Positions 38,592 through 48,184 of a stretch of DNA of 64,000 bases are shown one piece after another. Both the position numbers and the translations under genes were made by a program. The stretch covers positions 1 through 64,000 of the forward strand of contig JAJZDX010000001.1 in assembly GCA_021805865.1 (NCBI GenBank), given 5' to 3'. The notes below the pieces were generated by a model. That model did no database searches and was not told where the DNA came from. It saw only the letters and a list, made by a program, of their open reading frames with translations. This DNA is from Pseudomonadota bacterium. Its GTDB lineage: Bacteria; Pseudomonadota; Gammaproteobacteria; Steroidobacterales; Steroidobacteraceae. The first letter of the stretch is position 1; every line of letters begins with the position of its first letter.

Positions 38592-41500
38592 ATGACCGAC
38601 ACCCCCCGAGACGTCATCCGCGTGCGCGGCGCGCGCCAGAACAACCTGAAGAACCTCGACATCGACTTTCCGCTCAACGAGCTGGTCGTGGTCACGGGCG
38701 TCTCGGGCTCGGGCAAATCCTCGCTCGTGTTCGACACCCTGTATGCCGAGGGGCAGCGCCGTTATGTGGAGACCTTCTCGCCCTACGCGCGTCAGTTTCT
38801 CGACCGCATGGACAAGCCGCAGGTCGACGCCATCGCCGGCATTCCGCCCGCCATCGCCATCGATCAAACCAACCCGGTGCGCACCTCCCGCTCGACCGTC
38901 GGCACGATGACCGAGCTCAACGATCATCTGAAGCTGCTGTTTGCGCGCGCGGCGACGCTGTATTGTCAGGGTTGCGGCAGGCCGGTCCGGCGCGACACCG
39001 CCGAGAGCATTCACGCCGATCTCATCGAGCGCGCGGCCGCCGCGGGCGACCCCCGTCTGCTCATCGCCTTCCCCGTGACCGTGCCGCAGAGCTTTGAGGA
39101 AGGCGAGGTCCGCGCCCTGCTCGAGAAGCAGGGCTACACCCGGTTCATCGAGCCGGCCGGCGCGCCGGCCGCGCCGGCCCCGGGCAAACCCGGCCGCGCG
39201 GGCAAGGGCCGGGCGGGCGCATCGGCGCCCAAGGCATCGGCGCAGCTGGAGGTGCTCCAGGACCGATTCCGCGCCGGCCGCACCGAGCGCAGCCGCATCC
39301 TCGAATCGCTGGAAACCGCGCTGCGCGTGGGCCGCGGGCGCCTCAACATACACCACGTCGATGAGGGCGATCCGCCACGGACCGAGGCGGTTTGGCGCTA
39401 TTCGAGCGCCCTGCACTGCCCCGAATGCGACCTGTCGTACCAGGAGCCGACGCCGAGCCTCTTTTCCTTCAACTCGCCGATCGGCGCCTGCGAGACCTGC
39501 CGCGGGTTCGGCCGCGTCATCGGCATCGACTACGGCCTGGTCGTGCCCGACGGCGGCAAGTCGCTGCGCGCCGGGGCGGTGAAGCCCTGGCAGACCCAGT
39601 CCTATTCCGAGTGCCAGCAGGACCTCGAGAAGTTCGCCAGAAAGCGCGGCATTCCGCTCGATACGCCCTGGCGCGAGCTCACCTCCGAGCAGCGCCGCTG
39701 GGTGATCGAGGGCGAGGGCCCCTGGAGCAAAGGAGTTTGGTACGGTGCCAAACGCTTCTTCGACTGGCTCGAGACGAAGTCCTACAAGATGCACGTGCGC
39801 GTGCTGCTGTCCCGCTACCGCGCCTACACGCCGTGCGAGACCTGCGGCGGCGCGCGCCTGAAGACCCAGGGGCTTCTGTGGCGGGTAGGGGGGAAGCCGG
39901 CCGATGCGGTACCCGGCGCGGGCGCGCCCTTCCGCCCGCGCGGGGTCGCCTGGAGCGAGCAGACGCTGAAGGGGCTGCCGGGACTGTCCATCCACGACCT
40001 CATGCTGATGCCGGTGGAGCGGGCGCGGGAGTTTTTCGGGGAGCTGACACTCCCCCGCCCGCTCGATGAGGCGGCCGACCTGCTCTTGACCCAGATCCGC
40101 GCCCGCTTCGGCTATCTCGCCGACGTGGGACTCGGCTACCTCACTCTGGATCGCCAGTCGCGCACGCTCTCTGGCGGGGAGGTGCAGCGGATCAATCTCA
40201 CCACCGCGCTCGGCACGTCCCTGGTCAATACGCTGTTCGTGCTGGATGAGCCGTCCATCGGCCTGCATCCACGCGACATGCAGCGGGTCATCACGGTCAT
40301 GAAGCGCCTGCGCGACGCCGGCAATTCCCTGCTGGTGGTCGAGCACGATCCGCAGATCATGCTCGAGGCGGACCGCATCCTCGACCTCGGCCCGGGTGCG
40401 GGCGAGCGCGGCGGCGACATCGTCTTCTTCGGCACCCCGCGCGAGATCCGCCGCAGCGCACGCTCGCTCACCGGGGAATATTTGAGCGGCCGACGGGCGG
40501 TGGGGGCGGCCGCGCTCCCGAAAGATGCCGGCAAGCACCGCGCCGCCCTTGCGGCCTCGCCGGATTCGAGGGGCGAAGTCATCGCCGAGGCTCGCTCGAA
40601 CCGCTGGCTGGAACTGCGGGGCGTCTCACAACACAACCTGAGGAGCATAGATGTCCGCATTCCGCTCAAGCGCCTGGTCTGTGTCACGGGGGTCTCGGGA
40701 TCCGGCAAGTCCACATTGATCGAGGACGTGCTTCACCCGGCGCTGCTGAAGTATCACGGCAAGCCGACCGAGGCGCCGGGCGCCTTCACCGCCCTGATCG
40801 GCGCGGAGCTCATCGACGATGTGGTCATGGTCGACCAGAGCCCCATCGGCCGCACCACGCGCTCGAACCCCGCCAGCTACGTGGGCGCCTTCGACGGCAT
40901 ACGAGCGCTGTTCGCGGCCGAGCCGTCCTCCCTGGAACGCAAATACACCGCCGGCACGTTCAGCTTCAACTCGGGCAACGGGCGCTGCCCGACCTGCAGT
41001 GGCAATGGTTTCGAGCACGTCGAGATGCAGTTTCTCTCCGACGTGTATCTGCGCTGTCCGGACTGCAATGGCCGCCGCTATCGCGAAGAGGTGCTCGATA
41101 TCCGCCGTGAGGGCGCAGATGGCCGCCGCGCGAGCATCGCCGACGTGCTCGATATGACGGTCACCGAGGCCATGGAATTCTTCCGCGACTCGCGCGAGGT
41201 GTGCGCGCGCCTGACCCCTCTCGCCGATGTCGGACTGGAATACGTGAAGCTCGGCCAGCCCGTGCCGACACTCTCCGGCGGTGAGGCGCAGCGGCTGAAG
41301 CTCGCCGGGCATCTCGCTCAGGCCGGCTCGGTGCTCTCCAGCATCACGCACAAGGGCAAGCTCTTCCTGTTCGACGAGCCGACCACGGGACTGCACTTCC
41401 AGGACGTCGCGCGGCTGCTCATGGCGTTTCGCAAACTGCTCGCCGCCGGCCACTCGCTGCTGGTCATCGAGCACAACCTCGACGTGATCCGCGCCTGTGA

Positions 41501-44360
41501 CTGGATCATCGACCTCGGGCCCGAGGGGGGCGAGCGCGGCGGGTCGATCGTCTGCACCGGCACTGCGGCGGAAGTGCGCCGGCATCCGGCCTCGCACACC
41601 GGCCGGGCGCTGCTCGAGTACGAGCGGGCCCTCGCCGGTGACATGGCGCCCGTGGTGCCAGCGGCGAAAGTGTCCGAGCCTCAGGTTCCCTACGGCGGCG
41701 GCCTCGGTGCGCGCAACGCCATCGTCGTGCATCATGCACGCGAGCACAACCTGAAGAACATCGACGTGCAGATCCCGAGGAACCGCTTCACCGTGATCAC
41801 CGGCGTGTCGGGCTCCGGCAAGTCGACCCTTGCCTTCGACATTCTGTTCAACGAAGGTCAGCGCCGGTACCTCGAGTCATTGAACGCGTATGCTCGGCAG
41901 TTCGTGCAGCCGGCCGCGCGGCCGGACGTGGATGCGATCTTCGGCATCCCGCCGACGGTCGCCATCGAGCAGCGCACGAGCCGCGGCGGACGCAAGAGCA
42001 CCGTGGCGACCCAGACGGAGATCTACCACTTCTTGCGCCTGCTGTACGTGAAGCTCGCCACCCAGTACTGCCCGGACTGCGATGTCGCCATCGAGCCGCA
42101 GAGCGCCGATTCCATCGCGGGGCGGCTGCTGCGCGACTACAAAGGAAAGAACATCTCGCTGCTCGCGCCGCTGGTGCTCGCGCGCAAGGGCTATTACACG
42201 GACCTCGCCAAGTGGGCGCATAAGAGGGGTTTCAGGACTCTGCGCGTCGATGGCATCGCCGTGCCCACGGGGCAATGGCCGCGGCTGTCACGCTTCAAGG
42301 AGCACACGATCGAGCTGCCCGTCGCGGATATCGAGGTCGGCGCCAGGACCGACGTCGAGCTGCATCAGGCGCTTGCGCGCGCGCTCGATTTCGGCAAGGG
42401 ACTGGTGCACGTGCTCGCCCCGGGCACGACCCGCGTGACGGTCTTTTCCACCAAGCGGGCATGCCCTTCCTGCGGCCACAGTTTCGCCGAGCCCGACCCA
42501 CGACTCTTCTCCTTCAACTCCAAGCACGGCTGGTGCGAAAGCTGCTACGGCACCGGCCTCGCCATGGCGGGTTTCGATGCGCAGCAAAGCGGCGAGGAGC
42601 ACTGGTGGAACGAGTGGTATGAGGGTGAGCCGCAGCCCTGCCCGGCCTGCCGGGGCCGGCGCCTGAATCCTGTCGCCCTCAACGTGCGCTTCCGCGAGCG
42701 CTCCATCGCCGATCTCACGGCCGACCCGGTGCAGCGTGCGGCCGCATTCTTCCAGCGCCTGAGGCTCTCGGCGCGCGAGCAGCAGATCGCGCGCGATCTG
42801 CTGGCGGAGATCCGCTCGCGGCTCGCCTTCCTGGAGCGCGTGGGACTCGGCTACCTGCAGCTCGAGCGCTCCGCGCCCACGCTCTCGGGCGGGGAGGCGC
42901 AGCGCATCCGCCTTGCCGCCCAGCTCGGCTCAAACCTGCAAGGCGTGTGCTACGTGCTCGATGAGCCGACCATAGGCCTGCATCCACGCGACAACGAGAT
43001 CCTGCTCGACTCGCTGGCCGAACTCGCGAGTCATTGCAACACCCTGGTGGTGGTCGAGCACGATGAGGACACCATCCGGCGCGCCGACCATGTCATCGAT
43101 CTCGGTCCCGGTGCGGGCGTGCTCGGCGGCCAGATCGTCGGGGCCGGCACGGTGAAGGATCTGATCCGCAACGGACAGTCGATCACCGGGCGCTTCCTGC
43201 GCCATCCGCTGCGCCATCCGGCCGAGCCGCTCCGTCCGATCAACGGGCGCACGGCGCATCTGACGCTGGAGCGGGTGGCGATGCACAACGTCAGGGCCGA
43301 TGTCCGCATTCCACTTGGCAGACTGGTGGTCATCACAGGCGTGTCGGGCTCGGGGAAATCGACGGTCGCCCGGGATGTGCTCTACACCAACCTGCGCCGG
43401 CTGCTCGGGGCCGCCGGCAATGTGCCCGTCGGCAAGCCCTCTGCCAGGCGCAAGCGTGCGCGCGCGTCGAAGGGCGACCTGTCCGGCTGCCGGGCCGTAC
43501 ACGGCCTGGATCACGTCCACCGCGTGTTGGAGGTGGATCAGACCCCGATCGGCAAAACACCGCGCTCCTGCCCGGCGACCTACATCGGCTTCTGGGACGA
43601 CATCCGGCGCATCTTCGCCGCCACCAGCGAGGCCCGCCTGCGCGGGTACACCGCCAGCCGCTTCTCCTTCAACACCGGCGGCGGCCGCTGCGGGGCGTGC
43701 GAGGGCCAGGGGGTGAGAACCATCGAGATGAGCTTCCTTCCGGACGTGAAGGTCCTGTGCGACGTCTGCGGAGGCAGACGGTTCAACTCCGAGACGCTGT
43801 CCGTGCTCTGGCGCGAGAAGAGCATCGGCGATGTCCTCGCGATGAACATCGATGAGGCCGTGGGGTTTTTCCAGGCTCATTCGCGCATCCATCACGCGCT
43901 GAAACTGCTGCAGGACGTGGGGCTCGGCTACCTCACGCTGGGCCAGCAGAGCCCGACGCTCTCCGGCGGCGAGGCCCAGCGCATCAAGCTGGTCACCGAG
44001 CTCGCCAAGGTCGCAGGCGGCCCGTCCCGTCCCTCGCCGGGCGGTCTGCGACCAAGCCCCAGACATACCTTGTACGTGCTCGACGAGCCCACCGTGGGCC
44101 TGCACATGGCCGACGTGGAAAAGCTGATCCACGTACTGCACCGGCTGGTGGATGCCGGCAACACGGCCGTCGTGGTCGAGCACAACCTGGATGTGATGGC
44201 GGAAGCCGACTGGATCCTCGACATGGGTCCGGAGGCCGGCGAGGGCGGCGGGCGCATCGTGGCCCAGGGAGCCCCGTCAGAGGTGGCGCGCCGGCGCAGG
44301 CAGTCCCACACCGGGCGGGTGCTCTGGGATTTCCTCGAGGATCGCCGCCGGCGGGAGTAG
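38592..44360 (+). CDS. uvrA: Tandem double-length excinuclease ABC subunit A
   Basis: This 1922-residue protein is two UvrA units in one chain, with four Walker A motifs GVSGSGKS(S/T) at residues 36, 700, 1071 and 1583. Each is matched by an LSGGE signature and a DEPS/DEPT Walker B. Cys pairs of the zinc modules are present (CQGC, CPEC, CETC and CPTC, CPDC in the first half; CPDC, CPSC, CPAC and CGAC, CDVC in the second). Normal UvrA is about 940 residues with two ATPase domains. UvrA recognises bulky lesions and loads UvrB. Double forms are known, for example in chlamydiae. Start at ATG 38592 is preceded by GAAGGA. Whether the genome also has a single-unit UvrA cannot be told from this window. 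Confidence 0.95.
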   Translation: MTDTPRDVIRVRGARQNNLKNLDIDFPLNELVVVTGVSGSGKSSLVFDTLYAEGQRRYVETFSPYARQFLDRMDKPQVDAIAGIPPAIAIDQTNPVRTSRSTVGTMTELNDHLKLLFARAATLYCQGCGRPVRRDTAESIHADLIERAAAAGDPRLLIAFPVTVPQSFEEGEVRALLEKQGYTRFIEPAGAPAAPAPGKPGRAGKGRAGASAPKASAQLEVLQDRFRAGRTERSRILESLETALRVGRGRLNIHHVDEGDPPRTEAVWRYSSALHCPECDLSYQEPTPSLFSFNSPIGACETCRGFGRVIGIDYGLVVPDGGKSLRAGAVKPWQTQSYSECQQDLEKFARKRGIPLDTPWRELTSEQRRWVIEGEGPWSKGVWYGAKRFFDWLETKSYKMHVRVLLSRYRAYTPCETCGGARLKTQGLLWRVGGKPADAVPGAGAPFRPRGVAWSEQTLKGLPGLSIHDLMLMPVERAREFFGELTLPRPLDEAADLLLTQIRARFGYLADVGLGYLTLDRQSRTLSGGEVQRINLTTALGTSLVNTLFVLDEPSIGLHPRDMQRVITVMKRLRDAGNSLLVVEHDPQIMLEADRILDLGPGAGERGGDIVFFGTPREIRRSARSLTGEYLSGRRAVGAAALPKDAGKHRAALAASPDSRGEVIAEARSNRWLELRGVSQHNLRSIDVRIPLKRLVCVTGVSGSGKSTLIEDVLHPALLKYHGKPTEAPGAFTALIGAELIDDVVMVDQSPIGRTTRSNPASYVGAFDGIRALFAAEPSSLERKYTAGTFSFNSGNGRCPTCSGNGFEHVEMQFLSDVYLRCPDCNGRRYREEVLDIRREGADGRRASIADVLDMTVTEAMEFFRDSREVCARLTPLADVGLEYVKLGQPVPTLSGGEAQRLKLAGHLAQAGSVLSSITHKGKLFLFDEPTTGLHFQDVARLLMAFRKLLAAGHSLLVIEHNLDVIRACDWIIDLGPEGGERGGSIVCTGTAAEVRRHPASHTGRALLEYERALAGDMAPVVPAAKVSEPQVPYGGGLGARNAIVVHHAREHNLKNIDVQIPRNRFTVITGVSGSGKSTLAFDILFNEGQRRYLESLNAYARQFVQPAARPDVDAIFGIPPTVAIEQRTSRGGRKSTVATQTEIYHFLRLLYVKLATQYCPDCDVAIEPQSADSIAGRLLRDYKGKNISLLAPLVLARKGYYTDLAKWAHKRGFRTLRVDGIAVPTGQWPRLSRFKEHTIELPVADIEVGARTDVELHQALARALDFGKGLVHVLAPGTTRVTVFSTKRACPSCGHSFAEPDPRLFSFNSKHGWCESCYGTGLAMAGFDAQQSGEEHWWNEWYEGEPQPCPACRGRRLNPVALNVRFRERSIADLTADPVQRAAAFFQRLRLSAREQQIARDLLAEIRSRLAFLERVGLGYLQLERSAPTLSGGEAQRIRLAAQLGSNLQGVCYVLDEPTIGLHPRDNEILLDSLAELASHCNTLVVVEHDEDTIRRADHVIDLGPGAGVLGGQIVGAGTVKDLIRNGQSITGRFLRHPLRHPAEPLRPINGRTAHLTLERVAMHNVRADVRIPLGRLVVITGVSGSGKSTVARDVLYTNLRRLLGAAGNVPVGKPSARRKRARASKGDLSGCRAVHGLDHVHRVLEVDQTPIGKTPRSCPATYIGFWDDIRRIFAATSEARLRGYTASRFSFNTGGGRCGACEGQGVRTIEMSFLPDVKVLCDVCGGRRFNSETLSVLWREKSIGDVLAMNIDEAVGFFQAHSRIHHALKLLQDVGLGYLTLGQQSPTLSGGEAQRIKLVTELAKVAGGPSRPSPGGLRPSPRHTLYVLDEPTVGLHMADVEKLIHVLHRLVDAGNTAVVVEHNLDVMAEADWILDMGPEAGEGGGRIVAQGAPSEVARRRRQSHTGRVLWDFLEDRRRRE

Positions 44361-44402
44361 AGTAGGCACGCAGCGCTTGAGGATCCTCACGGGCTCACGG
44401 CC

Positions 44403-44705
44403 ATGGCACACGACCTCGTCTGCTGGAAGTGCGGCGCCTCGCTCGCCGCGTTGACGCTGCCGCTGCGGCGCCTGGAGGAATGCCCGAAGTGCCGGGCGGA
44501 GCTGCACGTGTGCCGGATGTGCGCGGACTACGACACCCGTGTGGCCCACCAATGCCGAGAGCCGGCGGCCGAGGAAGTGCGCGACAAGGCGCACGCCAAC
44601 TTCTGCGATTTCTTCAAGCCGCGGCCCGCCGCCTACATCGCCCCCGACACCACCGAGGTCGAGCGGGCGCGGGCGGAGCTCGACCGACTGTTCGGCAAGC
44701 GTTAG
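44403..44705 (+). CDS. Small zinc-ribbon protein
   Basis: This 100-residue protein has paired Cys motifs CWKC, CPKC and CRMC plus two single Cys (HQC, NFC), consistent with two zinc-binding knuckles. The second half (RDKAHANFCDFFKPRP) and the Arg/Glu-rich tail ERARAELDRLFGKR match a small gammaproteobacterial hypothetical family, as I remember it. It lies 42 bases after uvrA on the same strand and could be co-transcribed. Function unknown. Confidence 0.8.
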   Translation: MAHDLVCWKCGASLAALTLPLRRLEECPKCRAELHVCRMCADYDTRVAHQCREPAAEEVRDKAHANFCDFFKPRPAAYIAPDTTEVERARAELDRLFGKR

Positions 44706-44718
44706 GTGTGGCCGGCCG

Positions 44719-46155
44719 TCAGGACTTCCTCACCCGCTCGCCCAACCGCTCCAGCAGCCGAGTGAAAGGCGCGCTCTTCTCGGCCTTGCGAGATTTCCCG
44801 CCGCCGATGACGAGATCTTTGCTGTCATCGATGGCGAGCTCATGGGCGCCCAGGATCTCCAGCGTCTCCTCCAGAGTCTGCGGCGTGCGGCGCTCCCGAG
44901 CGTGGACCTTGCCGCCGGTTCCTGCCCGCGTTGCGGCAACGGGGCGCAGCTGCCGCACCGCCCCGCCCTTCGCCGGTGCGCCGGCAGAGGCCGCCGTGCC
45001 GGCTGGCTCCGGATGGTCGGCATCGAACAGCTTGAATTCGCCAGAGGCGTGCGTGCCCGCACCGTCGCTCTTCGCGGGCGCGGTACGCAGCGGGACGCTG
45101 CCCTTCTCCCCGCCGACCCGCTTGCGCTCCTCGGCGCTCACGGGCACGACTGCGACCGAGGCGAACTCCGATCTCACGTAGCCGGCGACCTGCTTGGCCG
45201 AGATCGGATCGTTGAAGAATCCGAGCCGCAGGCCGTGCCACTTGCGCCCCTCGCGACTGCCCTCTATGCAGTACAGCGTGTAGGCGCTGAAGATCGCAAG
45301 CGGCGGCACCTTATCGAGCGCGATCGGCTGCACCGACCACTGCAGCTGCACGGCGAAGGCCGCCGGCCTGGCGCCCTCCTGGGGGCGGGTCTCCAGGATC
45401 TGAAGTGCCTGCGCGTCGGTCAACGAGACCTGCGGCTCGCGCGCCGGCTTGGGGCTCGCCCGGATCTCATCGGCCGCGTCCCCCGCGGCATCGGGCTCCT
45501 CGAGCGAGGCCAGCACCTCCTTGATGTTGGAATTGGCGAGCGACGCGGTGGCCGGCCGAGTCGCAACCGGCTCCGCGGGGCACTTCGGCGCCGCCTGGGG
45601 ATCCGGCTGCCGCTCGGCGCGTGCGTCGCGTGGCGACCTCACCGCCTCAGGAGCTTGAGCGAGGGCGAGCGCCTCGGCGGCCGGGCGCAAGGTCGGCACT
45701 CGGGCTTGCAGGTCCACCGGTGCAGGCGGTTCATCTTCCGGCGCAGCAGTTGCAACCGCAGACGGTTCAGGCTCGGCAGTCACCAGGCGTGGTCCGGCCG
45801 CGTGCGCGGCCTGCGCCGCGGCGGCAGCGGCGGCGCGGGCCCGCAGCTTCTTCCCCGGCGCCTCGCCCGCCCAGGCACCCGGGTAGATCTCGCGCACCAG
45901 GCCGATCCACCCCTCCGCCTCGGTGAGCGTCTCGAAGAATCCCATGTGCAGCCGGAAGCGCTCGCGGCCCTCCTCGAAGCGCCGGCTGACGAAGAAGTTG
46001 AACTGCTTGAGTTCCGGCAGATCCGCCCGCGGCAGAGCCATCGGCGTGCTCGAGGAGCACAGGTTGATGACGAACGGACCCGCACCGGGAGCGGGCTCTT
46101 CCGGGGAGCCTGCGCCGGCATCCGCCCTGTGCGCCAGATTTTCCGCTGCTGTCAT
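44719..46155 (-). CDS. Cytoplasmic SPOR-domain protein under c-di-GMP riboswitch
   Basis: This 478-residue protein has two SPOR-like repeats: one near the N-terminus (about 27-95, ending in MGFFETLTEAEGW) and one in the middle (about 262-335, with YCIEGSREGRKWHGLRLGFF). They are separated by an Ala/Pro-rich linker, and a C-terminal helix TLEETLEILGAHELAIDDSK follows. No signal peptide or membrane helix is visible, unusual for SPOR proteins, which normally bind septal peptidoglycan in the periplasm. The upstream leader holds a c-di-GMP-I type aptamer, so production probably depends on that second messenger. Function is otherwise unknown. Confidence 0.82.
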   Translation of the reverse strand: MTAAENLAHRADAGAGSPEEPAPGAGPFVINLCSSSTPMALPRADLPELKQFNFFVSRRFEEGRERFRLHMGFFETLTEAEGWIGLVREIYPGAWAGEAPGKKLRARAAAAAAAQAAHAAGPRLVTAEPEPSAVATAAPEDEPPAPVDLQARVPTLRPAAEALALAQAPEAVRSPRDARAERQPDPQAAPKCPAEPVATRPATASLANSNIKEVLASLEEPDAAGDAADEIRASPKPAREPQVSLTDAQALQILETRPQEGARPAAFAVQLQWSVQPIALDKVPPLAIFSAYTLYCIEGSREGRKWHGLRLGFFNDPISAKQVAGYVRSEFASVAVVPVSAEERKRVGGEKGSVPLRTAPAKSDGAGTHASGEFKLFDADHPEPAGTAASAGAPAKGGAVRQLRPVAATRAGTGGKVHARERRTPQTLEETLEILGAHELAIDDSKDLVIGGGKSRKAEKSAPFTRLLERLGERVRKS

Positions 46156-46236
46156 GTTGGTACAGACTCTCGCTCGTTGATCCTGGGCGGGGCGACGGGA
46201 TGAGGGGGGAGCGAGCGAGCGCGCCTGGCGCGCGAT

Positions 46237-46320
46237 CGTGGCGGCCCCGCCGTCATGGGAATCGTCCCGAAGACCGGTGGCTTTGCGTCCCCGCCTTTCG
46301 ACGGGTTTGCCTTTGTCACT
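46237..46320 (-). promoter_or_regulatory. Cyclic-di-GMP-I (GEMM) riboswitch aptamer
   Basis: On the minus strand the core reads GGCAAACC, then a stem CCCGTC-GAAA-GGCGGG with a GAAA tetraloop, then GGGACGCAAAGCC followed by ACCGG, the arrangement of the GEMM-I consensus (tetraloop plus tetraloop receptor). A second arm ending GGCGGGGCCGCC corresponds to the P3 side. The G of GGCAAACC that contacts the ligand in the Vc2 aptamer is kept, which favours c-di-GMP over cGAMP. It lies about 80 bases before the SPOR-domain start. A perfect hairpin GCGCGC-CTG-GCGCGC (46219-46233) between them may be the expression platform. Confidence 0.78.
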
Positions 46321-46327
46321 GACGCAA

Positions 46328-46356
46328 AGTGTCAGCGGGCTGACTCAGAGTGTCAA
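46328..46356 (-). promoter_or_regulatory. Sigma70 promoter for the riboswitch transcript
   Basis: On the minus strand TTGACA (46356-46351) is a perfect -35. After a 17-base spacer comes GACACT (46333-46328), a weak -10. The start point would be about 46321, right at the 5' edge of the aptamer. TGACACT occurs twice in this segment and may also be a regulator site. Confidence 0.45.
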
Positions 46357-46401
46357 GCGCTTGGATTGAGGCGCAACTCTCAGGGTGCGGGAACTACGTA
46401 T

Positions 46402-46474
46402 CCCCGGGCGGCGCCGGGGGCGGCTTATGTTTCAAGGGCGGCGCGATATGTAATGCCCGCGGCAAAGATGCCGC
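46402..46474 (-). terminator. Two hairpins after hutU
   Basis: Downstream of the hutU stop, GCGGCA/TGCCGC (46459-46464 and 46469-46474) form a stem with a 4-base loop. A second inverted repeat CCCCGG/CCGGGG lies at 46402-46407 and 46414-46419. Neither is followed by a clear T-run. They separate the hut operon from the promoter of the riboswitch-controlled gene. Confidence 0.4.
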
Positions 46475-46484
46475 TTATGCCAGA

Positions 46485-48173
46485 TCAGGCAAGGATGCCG
46501 GGCAGGTCGAGCCCGTGGCGGCGCGCGCAATCGAGCGCTTCCGGGTAGCCGGCGTCGGCGTGGCGCATCACGCCGCTCGCCGGGTCGTTCCACAGTACGC
46601 GCGCGATCCGTCGGGCCGCCTCCGGCGTGCCGTCGCACACGATGACGAGGCCGGCGTGTTGCGAGAAACCCATGCCGACACCACCGCCATGGTGGAACGA
46701 GACCCAGGTCGCCCCCGACGCGGTATTCAACAGTGCGTTGAGCAGCGGCCAGTCGGACACCGCGTCCGAGCCATCGCGCATCGCCTCGGTCTCGCGGTTC
46801 GGCGAGGCTACCGAGCCCGAGTCGAGATGATCCCGTCCGATCACCACCGGAGCCTTGAGCTCCCCGCGCGCGACCATCTCGTTGAAGGCAAGTCCCAGCC
46901 GGTGCCGGTCGCCGAGACCGACCCAGCAGATGCGCGCCGGCAGCCCCTGGAAGCGGATCCGCCCGCGCGCCATGTCGAGCCAGTGGTGCAGATGCGTGTC
47001 GTTCGGCAGCAGCTCCTTCACCCGGGCATCGGTCCTGTAGATGTCTTCCGGGTCACCCGACAGCGCCGCCCAGCGAAACGGCCCCATGCCGCGGCAGAAG
47101 AGCGGCCGGATGTAGGCGGGCACGAAGCCGGGGAAGTCGAAGGCATTCTTCACGCCTTCCTCCAGTGCCATCTGCCGGATGTTGTTGCCGTAGTCCACCG
47201 TGGGTACGCCGGCCTCGTGAAAGTCCAGCATCGAGCGCACATGCGCGGCCATCGAGGCCCGGGCGGCCCGGCTCACGGCGGCCGGATCGCGCGCGCGCAT
47301 CTCGAGCCAGCGCTCGACCGTCCAGCCGGCCGGCAGGTAGCCGTTCACCGGATCGTGGGCCGAGGTCTGATCGGTGAGCAGGCTCGGGCGCACCCCGCGC
47401 CGGAAGATCTCCGGCAGCAGCTCGGCGGCGTTGCCGAGCAAGCCTACGGAGGCGGGCCTGCCCTTCGCCCCGGCCCGCTGCACGATCTCGAGCGCCTCCT
47501 CCAGGCTCTCAGTGGCGTGATCGAGGTAGCCCGAGCGCAGCCGCATGTCGATGCGCGAGCGCTGGCACTCGATGGCGAGACAGGAGAAACCCGCCATCGC
47601 CGCCGCGAGCGGCTGCGCGCCGCCCATGCCGCCGAGGCCCGCCGTCAGCAGCCAGCGCCCGGCAAGATCGCCGCCGTAGTGGCGGCGGCCCATTTCCGCG
47701 AAGGTCTCGTAGGTGCCCTGCACGATGCCCTGGCTGCCGATGTAGATCCACGAGCCCGCCGTCATCTGGCCGAACATCATCAGCCCCTTGCGGTCGAGCT
47801 CGTGGAAGTGCTCCCAGGTCGCCCAACGCGGCACCAGGTTGGAGTTGGCGATCAGCACACGCGGCGCATCCTCGTGGGTCCTGAAGACCCCCACGGGCTT
47901 GCCCGACTGGATGAGCAGCGTCTGGTCGGCTTCGAGCCGCCGCAGTGTCGCGACGATGATGTCGTAGCTCTCCCAGTCGCGCGCCGCGCGGCCGATCCCC
48001 CCGTACACCACCAGCTCCGAGGGTCTCTCGCCGACCTCGGGGTCCAGGTTGTTCATCAGCATGCGAAGCGGCGCCTCGGTGAGCCAGCTGCGGGCGGTGC
48101 GCTGCGTTCCGGTCGGCGCGCGAATGACCCGGGTGGTATCGATGCGGGTTCGTTGAGCGGCGGGTGATGTCAT
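46485..48173 (-). CDS. hutU: Urocanate hydratase
   Basis: HutU adds water to urocanate to give imidazolonepropionate. The 562-residue protein has [15 protein letters not shown] near the start, the NAD-binding region [15 protein letters not shown], and the C-terminal [15 protein letters not shown], all hallmarks of urocanase. I chose the ATG at 48173, 11 bases after the hutG stop, with GAGG upstream; it gives the usual length. It is the last gene of hutI-hutH-hutG-hutU. Confidence 0.97.
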   Translation of the reverse strand: MTSPAAQRTRIDTTRVIRAPTGTQRTARSWLTEAPLRMLMNNLDPEVGERPSELVVYGGIGRAARDWESYDIIVATLRRLEADQTLLIQSGKPVGVFRTHEDAPRVLIANSNLVPRWATWEHFHELDRKGLMMFGQMTAGSWIYIGSQGIVQGTYETFAEMGRRHYGGDLAGRWLLTAGLGGMGGAQPLAAAMAGFSCLAIECQRSRIDMRLRSGYLDHATESLEEALEIVQRAGAKGRPASVGLLGNAAELLPEIFRRGVRPSLLTDQTSAHDPVNGYLPAGWTVERWLEMRARDPAAVSRAARASMAAHVRSMLDFHEAGVPTVDYGNNIRQMALEEGVKNAFDFPGFVPAYIRPLFCRGMGPFRWAALSGDPEDIYRTDARVKELLPNDTHLHHWLDMARGRIRFQGLPARICWVGLGDRHRLGLAFNEMVARGELKAPVVIGRDHLDSGSVASPNRETEAMRDGSDAVSDWPLLNALLNTASGATWVSFHHGGGVGMGFSQHAGLVIVCDGTPEAARRIARVLWNDPASGVMRHADAGYPEALDCARRHGLDLPGILA

Positions 48174-48184
48174 GGAGTCATGCC

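Noticed and set aside
38244-40538. A 764-codon minus-strand frame opposite the start of uvrA
   Set aside because: Same shadow effect; no domain resemblance and it crosses the uvrA promoter.
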